Positions 26,137 to 35,597 of a DNA stretch of 64,000 bases are shown here, piece by piece. Made by a program: the position numbers and the translations under genes. Position 1 is the first letter of the stretch; each line of letters opens with the position of its first letter. Under the pieces are notes generated by a model. It was not told the DNA's origin. It ran no database searches and saw only the letters and a program-made list of their open reading frames with translations. The DNA is from Bradyrhizobium sp. 200 (GTDB lineage Bacteria; Pseudomonadota; Alphaproteobacteria; Rhizobiales; Xanthobacteraceae), in assembly GCF_023100945.1 (NCBI RefSeq), contig NZ_CP064689.1:8228001-8292000 (forward strand), read 5' to 3'.

Positions 26137-26859
26137 TCAGGCCGTCTTCAAGCCTTCCACGACGCCGGCCGGCTCCTCGCTGAGCCAGCGATAGATCGCG
26201 CCGCCGAGCGCACCGCCGATCAGCGGCGCAACCCAGAACATCCAAAGCTGCGTCAGCGCCCAGCCGCCGACGAACAGCGCGGGTCCGGTGCTGCGCGCGG
26301 GATTCACCGACGTGTTGGTGACGGGAATGCTGACGAGATGGATCATCACCAGCGCCAATCCGATCGCGAGCGGCGCAAAGCCCGCAGGCGCCTTGCCATG
26401 GGTGGCGCCCATGATGATGAACAGGAACATCATGGTCATCACCACCTCGGTAATGAAGCAGACCATCATGTTGTACTGCCCGGGCGAATGCGCATCGTAG
26501 CCGTTGGAGGCAAAGCCCTTAGCCAGATCGAAGCCGGGCGCGCCGCTTGCGATCACATAGAGCAACGCCGCGGCAACGACAGCGCCGATCACCTGCGCGA
26601 TCACGTAAGGAACGATCTGCTGCGCCGGAAACCGTCCACCGGCCGCAAGGCCGATCGTGACGGCAGGGTTGAGATGGCAACCGGAAATATGGCCGATCGC
26701 ATAGGCCATGGTTACGACGCTCAGGCCGAACGCCAGGGACACGCCGACCAGGCCGATGCCGACCTGCGGAAAGCCGGCGGCGATGACCGCGCTGCCGCAT
26801 CCCGCAAAAGTGAGCCAAAACGTACCGATCGCTTCAGCGGTGTATTTTTTGGTGTTCAT
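26137..26859 (-). CDS. aqpZ: aquaporin Z
   Basis: 240 residues with six helices. Both NPA motifs are present: HLNPAVTIG near residue 63 and SVNPARSTG near residue 186. The aromatic/arginine filter residues fit a water-selective AqpZ, including the Arg right after the second NPA. It is placed at the inner membrane. I use the ATG at 26859, preceded by GGGAGG at 6 bases, rather than one 15 bases upstream. Confidence 0.94.
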   Translation of the reverse strand: MNTKKYTAEAIGTFWLTFAGCGSAVIAAGFPQVGIGLVGVSLAFGLSVVTMAYAIGHISGCHLNPAVTIGLAAGGRFPAQQIVPYVIAQVIGAVVAAALLYVIASGAPGFDLAKGFASNGYDAHSPGQYNMMVCFITEVVMTMMFLFIIMGATHGKAPAGFAPLAIGLALVMIHLVSIPVTNTSVNPARSTGPALFVGGWALTQLWMFWVAPLIGGALGGAIYRWLSEEPAGVVEGLKTA

Positions 26860-27114
26860 ACTCGCCTCCCGCATGTTTTAGGTTGCCGGATGCTAGGGTG
26901 GCCCCGTGAAGGGCTCGTTATTTAGGGAAACGGGGGGTCCTACCGGCCGAATTCCGCCGATTTTCGTGGCTTTCCTGCGCCGGAAACCGCCTTCACAGGT
27001 GGACATTAGCAGTTTTGTCTGCTACATGCCCGCGCTCAGGGTTAAGGGCCAGGCGTTTTGCCGGCCCTTCACTTTACCAGAATTCCTATCCGATCAATTG
27101 AAAGAGGATGCCGC

Positions 27115-27420
27115 GTGCAGGTTCTCGTCCGCGATAACAATGTCGATCAAGCCCTCAAGGCGCTGAAGAAGAAGATGCAGCGCGAGGGTATCTTCCGCGA
27201 GATGAAGCTCCGCGGGCACTACGAAAAGCCCTCCGAGAAGAAGGCCCGTGAAAAGGCCGAAGCCGTGCGCCGCGCGCGCAAGCTGGCCCGCAAGAAGCTG
27301 CAGCGCGAAGGCTTGCTGCCGATGAAGCCGAAGCCGGTGTTCGGCGCCGGTCCCGGTGGCGACCGTGGTGGCGCTGGCGGTCGTGGTGGCCCCGGCGCAG
27401 GTCCGCGCGGACCGCGCTGA
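27115..27420 (+). CDS. rpsU: 30S ribosomal protein bS21
   Basis: 101 residues. The core [20 protein letters not shown], then [20 protein letters not shown] and [20 protein letters not shown] is bS21. The last 30 residues are a glycine/arginine/proline tail ([12 protein letters not shown]), longer than the roughly 70-residue E. coli protein. Start is GTG at 27115, with AAAGAGG 8 bases upstream; an ATG just upstream is out of frame. A strong terminator follows. Confidence 0.95.
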   Translation: MQVLVRDNNVDQALKALKKKMQREGIFREMKLRGHYEKPSEKKAREKAEAVRRARKLARKKLQREGLLPMKPKPVFGAGPGGDRGGAGGRGGPGAGPRGPR

Positions 27421-27444
27421 GCCTCTACAAGATTTGAATTGAAA

Positions 27445-27479
27445 GCGCGGGTCCCGTCGGGCCCGCGTTTTTGTTTTTG
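27445..27479 (+). terminator. Rho-independent terminator of rpsU
   Basis: GCGCGGG-TCCCGTCGG-GCCCGCG, a GC-rich hairpin, followed by TTTTTGTTTTT. It lies 25 bases downstream of the rpsU stop. Confidence 0.9.
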
Positions 27480-27633
27480 CCATCGCAGATTCGCAGGATC
27501 GAATAGCCGGCGCTGCCGCGCGGCGCGCTCAATCAATCGCATCTCCTTCGCCGCTGCGGCTATTTTGACCGATGCATTTTGCGGCCCATCGGGTTACCTA
27601 TGCTGTATTCGACTCGCGAGAGTGTTCCGCTGC

Positions 27634-28278
27634 ATGGCCGGTAACGACTGTAATGCCTTCCCGCGCGCTTCAGGCTTGACGGCCGTACCTGTCGCGCTGC
27701 TCGCAATCGTTGTTGTGCTTCCGCTCGGCGGCTGTTCGTTCGATCTGGGATCATGGGGATCGGACAAGGAAAGGCCGCAGGCCGTCGAGCAGAAGCCGAC
27801 CGGCACGATCAGCGGACAGAGCGTCACCGACGCCCAGGGCTATGCTACGCGCGGCCAAGCTCTCGCCAAATCCGGCAAGACCGAAGCAGCGCTCGCGGAA
27901 TTCGACCGCGCGCTCACGCTCGATCCCTACAACGTGCCGGCCCTGTACGGCCGCGGCCTGATCCATCAGGCCGACAAGCAGCACGACCAGGCGATCGTGG
28001 ATTTTACAGCCGCCAACGGCCTGACCCCGCAACGGGTCGAGCCGCTCTTGGCGCGTGCGACCAGCTACCTCGCCATCGACAAGGCAAAAGAAGCCGCTTC
28101 CGATCTCGACGAGGCGGTGCAGGCCGATCCCAACAGCGCGCAGGCCTGGTCGACCCGCGGCGCCACCTATGAGCGATTGGGCGACAAGGCCAAGGCGTTC
28201 ACATCCTACGGCCGTGCGCTGGCGCTCCGGCCCAGGGACGAAGCCGCACGAAGCGGCCTCGCGCGCACCGGCGGCTAG
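27634..28278 (+). CDS. TPR-repeat lipoprotein
   Basis: 214 residues. A signal sequence ends in the lipobox LGGC (LPLGGCS), so it is probably a lipid-anchored envelope protein. Three to four TPR motifs follow: GYATRGQALAKSGKTEAALA, ALTLDPYNVPALYGRGLIHQ, and AWSTRGATYERLGDKAKAFT with ALALRPRDEAAR. The ATG at 27634 places the signal peptide correctly; an upstream frame would run through the rpsU terminator. It probably acts as an assembly or protein-interaction factor; no partner gene is evident. Confidence 0.85.
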   Translation: MAGNDCNAFPRASGLTAVPVALLAIVVVLPLGGCSFDLGSWGSDKERPQAVEQKPTGTISGQSVTDAQGYATRGQALAKSGKTEAALAEFDRALTLDPYNVPALYGRGLIHQADKQHDQAIVDFTAANGLTPQRVEPLLARATSYLAIDKAKEAASDLDEAVQADPNSAQAWSTRGATYERLGDKAKAFTSYGRALALRPRDEAARSGLARTGG

Positions 28279-28349
28279 TATCTTTCAGGATTTGATCGAA
28301 GCGGAATCCGGCTGCAACTCTGCTTGCGCGCTTTGTTTGCGCCAAGCAA

Positions 28350-28376
28350 ATGCCCCCGGATCAAGTCCGAGGGCAT
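28350..28376. terminator. hairpin between convergent genes
   Basis: ATGCCCCCGGA-TCAAG-TCCGAGGGCAT is an 11-base inverted repeat with one mismatched pair, without a clear T run. It lies between two convergent genes and may end both; it resembles the CCCCGGATCAAGTCCGGGG core of the repeat at 5917. Confidence 0.45.
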
Positions 28377-28412
28377 GCCTTGCCTGAAGACGCCATAGAC
28401 TTATTTCGGAAC

Positions 28413-29492
28413 TTATTTCGGCAGCACCGCGTGGAAGAGCGACTTGGCGGTCGACAGCGCGTCCTCGGCAGCCGCTGTGGCGCGCTCGCGCACGGAAGGC
28501 TCCGCAACATCGGCACGCAGATCGAGCGGGCGCGAGACCGGAATTTCGGCAGGCGGGGTTGGGCGGTTCGGGTCGTTGGCCTCGGCATAAGGCGGCCGCG
28601 CCTGCGACGGAGCACGACCGGACGAAGACTGACCAAAGGGTTCGCCGGCGGGCGAACCCGAGACCATGATCGGCGGCGGCAGCGGACGAAGCGCGGGCGG
28701 ATTCGCAGCGGCCGGCGCATTCGCGACCATGGGCGGCGCGTTCGCGACCCTGGGTGCCTCGGGAGCGCGGGCCGTCTCAGGGGCGCGCGGTGCGGTCTCA
28801 CCGTTGGCGCGCAGGCGCTCGATCGCGGCGCGCGCCAGATCGTTGGCGTCACGGCGTTCATCGGGCGCAGCCACAGTCTCGACCGGGGCTACTGGCGCAG
28901 CCGCCGCAACCGGAGCCGCCGAGGAATTCACGGGCTGTATGGGCGACGGCAGCACGACCCGGATTTTTTCCTTTTCGCGCGGCAGCGCTGCATGGCGGCG
29001 CTGGTCGGCGGGACTGCCCGCGGCCTCGGCCGGGCTTTCGGCCGATTTCACTTCGGACTTGGCATCGGCAGACTTTGCATCGGGAGACTTGGTATCGGCG
29101 GACTTGCTGTCGGAGGATTTGGAATCGGGCTTGGCGTCAGCCTTCGCTTCAGCCTTCTCCTGAGTCTTCTCTTGCGCCTTTTCGGCCACCGCCGGCCGTT
29201 CGGCAGCGGTCTTCTCCATGACGGCTTTCTCGGAGATTCCCCTCGCCTTGACGCCGGCAGCCGGGAGATTGCTGACATTGGCCATGGTGTCGGCCGACTT
29301 GGAGTCCGTCCTGGCTTCGGATTTGGCTTCCGCCTTGCCATCCCCCTTGGGATTGGCAGCCGACGCCGCAGCGGCAGGCGCGTCCGCGTTGGGCTTGGTC
29401 ACGATGTAGTGGTTGACGATGTACGCCCCGATGACGGTCGCAGCCACCGAGGGAAAGATGTCTACGGCGAATTTCTTCAGGTAATTCAGCAT
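28413..29492 (-). CDS. membrane-anchored low-complexity protein, function unknown
   Basis: 359 residues. The start MLNYLKKFAVDIFPSVAATV and one hydrophobic helix (about 8-30) anchor it in the membrane. The rest is Ala/Pro/Lys-rich and disordered-looking, including a repeat array of KSADTK / KSPDAK / KSADAK units near residue 130 and Pro-rich segments near 250-300. No domain is recognised. The last codons include a short duplication of ACTTATTTCGG (28400 region). Function is unknown. Confidence 0.7.
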   Translation of the reverse strand: MLNYLKKFAVDIFPSVAATVIGAYIVNHYIVTKPNADAPAAAASAANPKGDGKAEAKSEARTDSKSADTMANVSNLPAAGVKARGISEKAVMEKTAAERPAVAEKAQEKTQEKAEAKADAKPDSKSSDSKSADTKSPDAKSADAKSEVKSAESPAEAAGSPADQRRHAALPREKEKIRVVLPSPIQPVNSSAAPVAAAAPVAPVETVAAPDERRDANDLARAAIERLRANGETAPRAPETARAPEAPRVANAPPMVANAPAAANPPALRPLPPPIMVSGSPAGEPFGQSSSGRAPSQARPPYAEANDPNRPTPPAEIPVSRPLDLRADVAEPSVRERATAAAEDALSTAKSLFHAVLPK

Positions 29493-29701
29493 TCCGGCCA
29501 CTCCCCGCGGTCCTTCAATTGCCGGAACTTTGAGGCACATTGAGGGATCAACTGCGACGGATCGGTGGCAATTCAGCAGTTCCCGTGCAGGCCGGGCGGC
29601 ACCGGCTTGGGTCGAGCCCGAAAATCCAGGTTTCGTTTCCAGGAAGTTAATGCCGTCCCTACCGGCCCAGCAACCCGGGCCACGGTTCCGGGGGCGGATG
29701 G

Positions 29702-29986
29702 TCAGGGCTTCAGTTCGACCTCCAGAAACACGATCTCGGTGGCCGTCTCGTTGAGCACATCGTGCTGGACGCCGGCTTTCCGGAAATAGGACTTGCCGGC
29801 CCCGAGTTGCGCCTTGGCGCGTTCGCCGTTCGGCGCGACGATGGTCATCTCGCCCGAGGTCACCGGCACGATCACGTAATCCATCTCGTGGGTGTGATGG
29901 CCGGTAGCGCTGCCCGGCGCCAGCCGCCACTCGGTGACGCGGACTTCGGGGGTATCGACCTGAACATCGGATTTGGCGGCGAGCAT
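29702..29986 (-). CDS. small cupin-domain protein
   Basis: 94 residues, one cupin barrel: GSATGHHTHEMDYVIVPVTS carries the HxH-x-E metal-binding signature, with the second motif around GVQHDVLNE. Single-domain cupins are often metal-binding sensors or small enzymes; the substrate is unknown. It ends a leftward run: the gap to the antiporter gene is 21 bases. Confidence 0.85.
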   Translation of the reverse strand: MLAAKSDVQVDTPEVRVTEWRLAPGSATGHHTHEMDYVIVPVTSGEMTIVAPNGERAKAQLGAGKSYFRKAGVQHDVLNETATEIVFLEVELKP

Positions 29987-30007
29987 ATCGAGTTCACTCC
30001 TGGGGAA

Positions 30008-31105
30008 TTACGGCACGAACACCATAAACACGAACACGGCAAACACCACCATGTGCACCAGCCCGAACAGGATGTTGGTGCGGCCGGTGCCGAAAGTGAG
30101 CATGCTCAGGAAGAACGTGAGCAGCAGCAGTACCATGCCCTGACTGTTGAGCCCGAGCACGAGTTCCTTGTCGAGCGCATAGGTGGCCACGCCGACCGCC
30201 GGAATAGTCAGCCCGATGGTAGCCAGCGACGATCCGAGCGCGAGATTGATGCTCTTCTGCAGATCGTTGTTGCGCGCGGCTGCAATAGCGGTGACCCCCT
30301 CCGGGAGCAGGATGAGGAGCGCGACCAGCACGCCGGCGAACGCCGGCGGGGCGCCGATCATCGCGGTCACGACATCGACCACGAGCGAAAATTTCTTCGC
30401 CAGAAGCACCACGGCAAGCAGGGAGATAAGCAGCAGCACAATGCTGAGCGCCAGCATCCGGTTCGACAGGGATGAGGTTTCGCTGGCAGCACCGCCCCCT
30501 CCCTTGACGAAATAATCACTGTGCCGGATCGTCTGGGTATAAAGGAACACGCCGTAGAGCATGAGCGTGACCAGGTCCACAAAGCCAAGCTGCACCGCCG
30601 AATAGATCGGCCCCGGTGCCGTCAGCGTATAATTGGGCATGATCAGCGTAATGGTCGCCAGCACGAACAGCACGCTGAGATAAAGATTGGCACCGGAGAC
30701 CTGGAAATCCTGCTCGCGGTAGCGCAAGCCCCCGATAAAGATACACAAGCCGACGAGGCCATTGCACACGATCATCACCACCGCAAACACGGTGTCGCGC
30801 GCCAATGCGGGCTGCGGCTTTTCGCCGAGCATGATGGTGGCGATCAGCGCGACCTCGATGATGGTGACCGCAAGAGTAAGCAGCAGCGTGCCGTAGGGTT
30901 CGCCGATTCGCTCGGCGATCACCTCGGCATGATGCACCGCCGCGAACACGGTGCCGAACAGGATCGCCAGCAGCGTGGCCGCGAACAAAAACCCACCAAC
31001 TGACGGCGTAAAGGTGAGCCCAAGGCCGGTGGCCGTGGCAAACAGCAGCATCGCCAGCGCCGGGAATATCCAGGCCGATTTCGGCATTGGTCCGTGTGCG
31101 CTCAT
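30008..31105 (-). CDS. chaA: Ca2+(Na+)/H+ antiporter, ChaA/Cax family
   Basis: 365 residues with about 11 helices. It carries the two alpha-repeat motifs of the cation/Ca2+ exchanger family: GTLLLTLAVTIIEVALIATI and VLVALLILLPEGVTAIAAAR, each with the conserved acidic residue (E in IIEVAL and LPEGVT). These exchangers use the proton gradient to expel Ca2+ or Na+. Gaps of 18 and 21 bases to its neighbours place it in one transcript with the hydrolase and the cupin. Confidence 0.87.
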   Translation of the reverse strand: MSAHGPMPKSAWIFPALAMLLFATATGLGLTFTPSVGGFLFAATLLAILFGTVFAAVHHAEVIAERIGEPYGTLLLTLAVTIIEVALIATIMLGEKPQPALARDTVFAVVMIVCNGLVGLCIFIGGLRYREQDFQVSGANLYLSVLFVLATITLIMPNYTLTAPGPIYSAVQLGFVDLVTLMLYGVFLYTQTIRHSDYFVKGGGGAASETSSLSNRMLALSIVLLLISLLAVVLLAKKFSLVVDVVTAMIGAPPAFAGVLVALLILLPEGVTAIAAARNNDLQKSINLALGSSLATIGLTIPAVGVATYALDKELVLGLNSQGMVLLLLTFFLSMLTFGTGRTNILFGLVHMVVFAVFVFMVFVP

Positions 31106-31123
31106 GCGGTCAACTCCCAGCCA

Positions 31124-31930
31124 TCACCCCTTCGCAAGGTTGATGAAATTTCGCGCGATTTCAATCGCGCCGAAATTATCCAGATCGTTGTGACCGCCTC
31201 GGGCAAGGCGGACAAACCGCTTCGGCTCGTTCGCCAGCGCAAACAGCCGCTCGCCAAAGGCAACCGGTATCGTGGGATCGAGCGCGCCATGCATGACGAG
31301 CAGCGGGACCTTGACCCGCGCAATGAGCGCGTCGGAACGGAATTGATCCCGCATCAACAGACGTACTGGCGCGAACCAGAACGCCGACGCGGCGACGTCG
31401 GTGATCGACGTATAGGGAGCTTCCAGGATCAGCCTCCCGATCCGCTGCTCCGCTGCAAGCGCCACCGCAACGCCGGTACCGAGCGAAAAGCCCCAGACGA
31501 CGATATCGTCTGCGCGATAGCGTGCGACCGTAAAGGCATAGGCCGCGGCGGCATCCTGCAGCAATCCGTGCTCGCTCGGTTGTCCGGTCGAGCCCGCATA
31601 GCCGCGATAGGACAATGCGACGACCCCGGTCCCGTCGGCGATGATGCTGCGAAAGCGAGCGAAGAAGCCGGCGAGATAATCGCCATTGCCATGGAAGTAG
31701 AGAACGACCGGACGGCCCGGTCTGGCCGGAACGTGCCAGGCGACGATCTTCTCACCATCGGCCGTCGTCAGGATATGCTCTTCCGCTTCCGGCAAGCCCG
31801 CCGCCGCCGGTGCCGTGCGCGCGGTCGTCGGGATCGGAAACAGAACGGCGCGCTGCGCGAAGAACAGTGCGAGCAGACCGCAGACATAACCAGCCGAAAC
31901 GACGATCAGCAGCCATTTCAGTACGGTCAT
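31124..31930 (-). CDS. alpha/beta hydrolase, membrane-tethered
   Basis: 268 residues. An N-terminal helix (about residues 4-25) anchors it. Serine-hydrolase motifs are present: HGNGDYLAGF (oxyanion), the nucleophile elbow GFSLGTG near residue 146, an Asp in MHGALDPTIPV and a His in GGHNDLDNFG. It resembles the ABHD13/YfhR-like group; the substrate is unknown. It lies 17 bases after pntB. Confidence 0.86.
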   Translation of the reverse strand: MTVLKWLLIVVSAGYVCGLLALFFAQRAVLFPIPTTARTAPAAAGLPEAEEHILTTADGEKIVAWHVPARPGRPVVLYFHGNGDYLAGFFARFRSIIADGTGVVALSYRGYAGSTGQPSEHGLLQDAAAAYAFTVARYRADDIVVWGFSLGTGVAVALAAEQRIGRLILEAPYTSITDVAASAFWFAPVRLLMRDQFRSDALIARVKVPLLVMHGALDPTIPVAFGERLFALANEPKRFVRLARGGHNDLDNFGAIEIARNFINLAKG

Positions 31931-31946
31931 GAGATTCCTGCGCGAC

Positions 31947-33344
31947 CTACATCCCCTTGACGATGTTCTCGGTGACCTTCTTGGCGTCGCCGAGCAGCAT
32001 CATGGTGTTGTCGCGATAGAACAGCGGATTGTCGATGCCGGCGTAACCTGACGCCAGCGAGCGCTTGATGAACATCACGGTGCCGGCCTTCCAGACCTGC
32101 AGCACCGGCATGCCGTAGATCGGCGAGGTCTTGTCTTCTTCCGCGGCCGGGTTGGTGACGTCGTTGGCGCCGATCACGAAGGCGATGTCGGCCTGCGCGA
32201 ATTCGGAGTTGATGTCCTCGAGTTCGAATACCTCGTCATAGGGCACGTTGGCTTCCGCGAGCAGCACGTTCATGTGGCCGGGCATGCGGCCGGCGACCGG
32301 GTGAATCGCGTACTTCACCTCGACGCCTTCCTTCTTCAGGAGGTCGCCCATCTCGCGCAGCGCATGCTGGGCCTGCGCCACCGCCATGCCGTAGCCGGGC
32401 ACGATGATCACCTTCTGCGCGTTCTTCATGATGAAGGCCGCGTCATCAGCCGAACCGAGCTTGGCCGGCTTCTGCTCGCCGCCCGCGCCGCCCGCTGCGG
32501 CAGTTTCGCCGCCGAAGCCGCCGAGGATGACCGAGATGAACGAGCGATTCATCGCGTGGCACATGATGTAGGACAGGATCGCGCCGGAGGAGCCGACCAG
32601 CGCGCCGGTGACGATCAGCGCCGAATTGCCGAGCGTGAAGCCGATGCCGGCGGCGGCCCAGCCGGAATAGGAATTCAGCATCGAGATCACGACCGGCATG
32701 TCGGCGCCGCCGATCGGAATGATCATAAGCACGCCGAGTACCAGCGCGATGATCGTGATCAGCCAGAAGTCGAGCGCGCTGCCGGACCGGACCAGGCCGA
32801 AAATGAAGAACACCAGCGCAAGCGCGAGCGCGATGTTGATGATATGGCGGCCGGGCAGGATGATCGGTGCCCCGCTCATCCGCGCGGAAAGCTTCAGGAA
32901 CGCGATCACCGAGCCGGTGAAGGTCAGCGCGCCGATGGCGACACCGAGCGACATCTCGATCAGGCTGGAGGCGTGAATGGCGCCGGGCTTGCCGATGTCG
33001 AAGGCTTCGGGCGCATAGAAGGCGCCGGCGGCGACCAGCACCGCGGCCATGCCGACCAGCGAGTGGAAGGCTGCGACCAGTTCCGGCATCGAGGTCATCG
33101 GTACCCGGCGGGCGATCACGGCGCCGATGCCGCCGCCGATCGCGATGCCGAGGATAACCAGCACCCAGGCGACGCCGTCCGCCGGCGGATGGACGGCGAG
33201 CGTGGTGGCGACCGCAATCGCCATGCCGATCATGCCGAACAGATTACCCTGGCGGGATGTGGCGGGACTGGACAACCCGCGCAGCGACAGGATGAACAGC
33301 ACACCCGCCACGAGATACAGAATTGCAGCCAGATTGGCGTTCAT
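31947..33344 (-). CDS. pntB: NAD(P) transhydrogenase subunit beta
   Basis: 465 residues. Nine or so N-terminal helices form the proton channel (domain II); a C-terminal NADP(H)-binding domain begins near residue 290 with KVIIVPGYGMAVAQAQHALR, then HPVAGRMPGHMNVLLAEANV and GANDVTNPA. The enzyme couples hydride transfer from NADH to NADP+ with proton entry, supplying NADPH. It follows the two alpha genes on the same strand. Confidence 0.96.
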   Translation of the reverse strand: MNANLAAILYLVAGVLFILSLRGLSSPATSRQGNLFGMIGMAIAVATTLAVHPPADGVAWVLVILGIAIGGGIGAVIARRVPMTSMPELVAAFHSLVGMAAVLVAAGAFYAPEAFDIGKPGAIHASSLIEMSLGVAIGALTFTGSVIAFLKLSARMSGAPIILPGRHIINIALALALVFFIFGLVRSGSALDFWLITIIALVLGVLMIIPIGGADMPVVISMLNSYSGWAAAGIGFTLGNSALIVTGALVGSSGAILSYIMCHAMNRSFISVILGGFGGETAAAGGAGGEQKPAKLGSADDAAFIMKNAQKVIIVPGYGMAVAQAQHALREMGDLLKKEGVEVKYAIHPVAGRMPGHMNVLLAEANVPYDEVFELEDINSEFAQADIAFVIGANDVTNPAAEEDKTSPIYGMPVLQVWKAGTVMFIKRSLASGYAGIDNPLFYRDNTMMLLGDAKKVTENIVKGM

Positions 33345-33386
33345 CTCAGGTCCCCTTTGTCTTCGTCACCCCGAGGTGCACGCCGC

Positions 33387-33704
33387 TCACTTGGCTTTTT
33401 TCTTGTACATCGCCAGCATGCGCTGGGTGACAAGGAAGCCGCCGAAGATATTCACGCAGGCGAAGATCAGCGCGATGAAGCCGAAGCCGCGCGCCCAGCC
33501 GCTTCCGCTGGAGATCATCGGAACGCCGACCGCGAGCAGCGCACCGACCACGATCACCGAGGAGATCGCGTTCGTCACCGACATCAGCGGCGTATGCAGC
33601 GCAGGGGTCACCGACCAGACCACGAAGTAGCCGACGAAAACGGCGAGGACGAAAATCGACAGCCGGAACACAAAGGGATCGACGGCCTGCGCGACATGCT
33701 CCAT
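33387..33704 (-). CDS. pntAB: NAD(P) transhydrogenase subunit alpha part 2
   Basis: 105 residues with three membrane helices ([52 protein letters not shown]). It is the separate C-terminal membrane piece of the alpha subunit in alphaproteobacteria and Rhodospirillum-type enzymes. The ATG at 33704 is 7 bases after AAGGAGAG; longer in-frame starts lie inside pntA. Confidence 0.93.
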   Translation of the reverse strand: MEHVAQAVDPFVFRLSIFVLAVFVGYFVVWSVTPALHTPLMSVTNAISSVIVVGALLAVGVPMISSGSGWARGFGFIALIFACVNIFGGFLVTQRMLAMYKKKAK

Positions 33705-33715
33705 GGCTTCTCTCC

Positions 33716-34843
33716 TTAGGCTTTCGGCTGGAAGTTCGGGTGGATGACGGCGCCGTCCCTGGTCAGCGCGGTGGCTTTTACCAGTTCGTCGTCCCAATTG
33801 ACCGCGAGCGCCTTGTTCGGCTTGTCGACCATGGTTTCGATGAACGAAAACAGGTTGCGGGCGTAGAGGCTGGAGGCCGACTGCGCGACGCGGCCGGCCA
33901 CATTCGTATAGCCGACGATCTTGATGCCATCGATATCGACCACTTCTCCGGGCTTGGCGCCCTCGACATTTCCGCCGCGCTCGACGGCGAGATCGATCAG
34001 CACCGAGCCCGGCTTCATCGACTTCACCATCTCGGCGCTGACGAGCTTCGGCGCCGGCCGACCCGGGATCAGGGCGGTCGTGATGACGATGTCCTGCTTC
34101 TTGACGTGCTCGGCGGTGAGCGCGGCCTGCTTGGCCTGGTACTCTTTCGACATTTCCTTGGCATAGCCGCCGGCGGTCTGCGCGTTCTTGAATTCCTCGT
34201 CCTCGACCGCGAGAAATTTGGCGCCGAGCGATTCGACCTGCTCTTTGGTGGCCGGGCGCACGTCGGTGGCGGTGACCACGGCCCCTAACCGGCGCGCGGT
34301 CGCGATCGCCTGCAGGCCGGCGACGCCGACGCCCATCACGAACACCTTTGCCGCCGGAACGGTGCCGGCCGCGGTCATCATCATCGGGAAGGCGCGGCCG
34401 AACGATTCGGCCGCCTCGATCACCGCGCGGTAGCCGGCGAGGTTGGCCTGCGAGGACAGCACGTCCATCACCTGCGCGCGCGTAATGCGCGGCATCAGTT
34501 CCATCGCAAATGCCGCGACGCCGGCATCCGCGATCGTCTTCAGCGCCGCCTCATTGCCGTAGGGGTCCATGATCGCGATGACCAGCGCGCCGCGCTTGTA
34601 CTGCGCAAGCTCGCTGGCCTCGGGCCGCTTCACCTTGATGATGATGTCGGCGTCCTTTAACGCGTCCGCGCTGACGGTGGCGCCGACGGCGGTGAATTCG
34701 GAATCCGGCAGGCCTGACTTGATGCCCGCGCCCGGCTCGATCGCGACTTCGGCGCCGATCGCCTTGAATTTCTTCACGGTGTCCGGCGAAACGGCAACCC
34801 GCGGCTCGGACGGATCGATTTCCTTGGCAACGGCAATCTTCAT
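33716..34843 (-). CDS. pntAA: NAD(P) transhydrogenase subunit alpha part 1
   Basis: 375 residues, soluble NAD(H)-binding domain [21 protein letters not shown] at the start, [19 protein letters not shown] (NAD site, about 168-186), and [17 protein letters not shown] near 280. The ATG at 34843 has GGGAGGG 3 bases upstream. Only 11 bases separate it from part 2. The oxidase subunit IV gene lies 131 bases before it. Confidence 0.95.
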   Translation of the reverse strand: MKIAVAKEIDPSEPRVAVSPDTVKKFKAIGAEVAIEPGAGIKSGLPDSEFTAVGATVSADALKDADIIIKVKRPEASELAQYKRGALVIAIMDPYGNEAALKTIADAGVAAFAMELMPRITRAQVMDVLSSQANLAGYRAVIEAAESFGRAFPMMMTAAGTVPAAKVFVMGVGVAGLQAIATARRLGAVVTATDVRPATKEQVESLGAKFLAVEDEEFKNAQTAGGYAKEMSKEYQAKQAALTAEHVKKQDIVITTALIPGRPAPKLVSAEMVKSMKPGSVLIDLAVERGGNVEGAKPGEVVDIDGIKIVGYTNVAGRVAQSASSLYARNLFSFIETMVDKPNKALAVNWDDELVKATALTRDGAVIHPNFQPKA

Positions 34844-34974
34844 GGGCCCTCCCGGCGCGGCGGGCGCGCGCAAGCAAACTAGCGTCTTTTTCGCTTAGTT
34901 GGATACCGGTTTCGCAACCGGCATGCGTGCAAATTTTTGGCGACCGCCGGGGTGGCGGTGCAGGCAGCGATGCG

Positions 34975-35127
34975 TCAGGTCAGGAAATAGCCCATCAGGG
35001 CGACGATGATCACCACGGCGATGGTGCCGTATTTGACCAGCATGATGAACCCTTCATAGGTCTGCTCATGGGCCGGATAGTCGTTGCCGTCAGCGGTCGT
35101 GTAGGCCACTTCGTTATGGTCTGCCAT
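34975..35127 (-). CDS. aa3-type cytochrome c oxidase subunit IV
   Basis: A very short gene of 50 residues: a soluble start (MADHNEVAYTTADGNDYPAH), EQTYEGFIMLVKYGT, then one membrane helix ending MGYFLT. This matches the alphaproteobacterial aa3 oxidase small subunit (PF07835), whose YxxFxxxxKYG-like motif is visible. It probably joins the oxidase complex encoded elsewhere. Genes of this type are often found just before pntA. Confidence 0.88.
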   Translation of the reverse strand: MADHNEVAYTTADGNDYPAHEQTYEGFIMLVKYGTIAVVIIVALMGYFLT

Positions 35128-35210
35128 CGGTATCCCCAGTCAAAATCCGCGTTTCTCGCGTGCAATTACCGCAAAGCGTTTGGGAGGGCAACGGCTCCCT
35201 GCCTATCGGG

Positions 35211-35597
35211 TCATTCCGAAGGCCAATTATCCCGGATCCAGCGTGTCAAGCTTTCCTCGCTGACCTCGCCGGCGGCGAGGGAGAGGATGATGGCCGTGGC
35301 GTGCGCCGGGTCAGGCGCAAAGGGTATGTCGTTGCTACGCAAGAAAACCATCATGGCGTGGAACGCGACGCGTTTGTTGCCGTCCACAAAGGCATGGTTG
35401 CGGGCCAGGCCGAAGGCATAGGCTGCGGCGAGTGCAGCCATGTCTGTGTTTCCATAATTCCATTGGTTGACCGGCAGCAAAACCGCCGACTCGAGAAGAC
35501 CGCGATCCCGAATGCCTTCCGGTCCGCCGAATATCGCCAGTTGCTCGGCATGCATATCGATGACTTCATCGACATCGAGCCAAATTGGCTCACTCAT
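35211..35597 (-). CDS. doc: Doc-type (death-on-curing) toxin
   Basis: 128 residues. The Fic/Doc motif HAFVDGNKR (about residues 67-76) is intact, with the preceding AAAYAFGLARN helix and the N-terminal WLDVDEVIDMHAEQLAIFGG. Doc proteins phosphorylate elongation factor Tu and stop translation. Its ATG overlaps the stop of the upstream AbrB-type gene in ATGA, so the two are translated together. Confidence 0.92.
   Translation of the reverse strand: MSEPIWLDVDEVIDMHAEQLAIFGGPEGIRDRGLLESAVLLPVNQWNYGNTDMAALAAAYAFGLARNHAFVDGNKRVAFHAMMVFLRSNDIPFAPDPAHATAIILSLAAGEVSEESLTRWIRDNWPSE

Noticed and set aside
32274..33719. 481-codon plus-strand open frame over pntB
   Set aside because: Shadow frame rich in Asp/Arg/His; pntB and pntAB are clearly coded on the minus strand.
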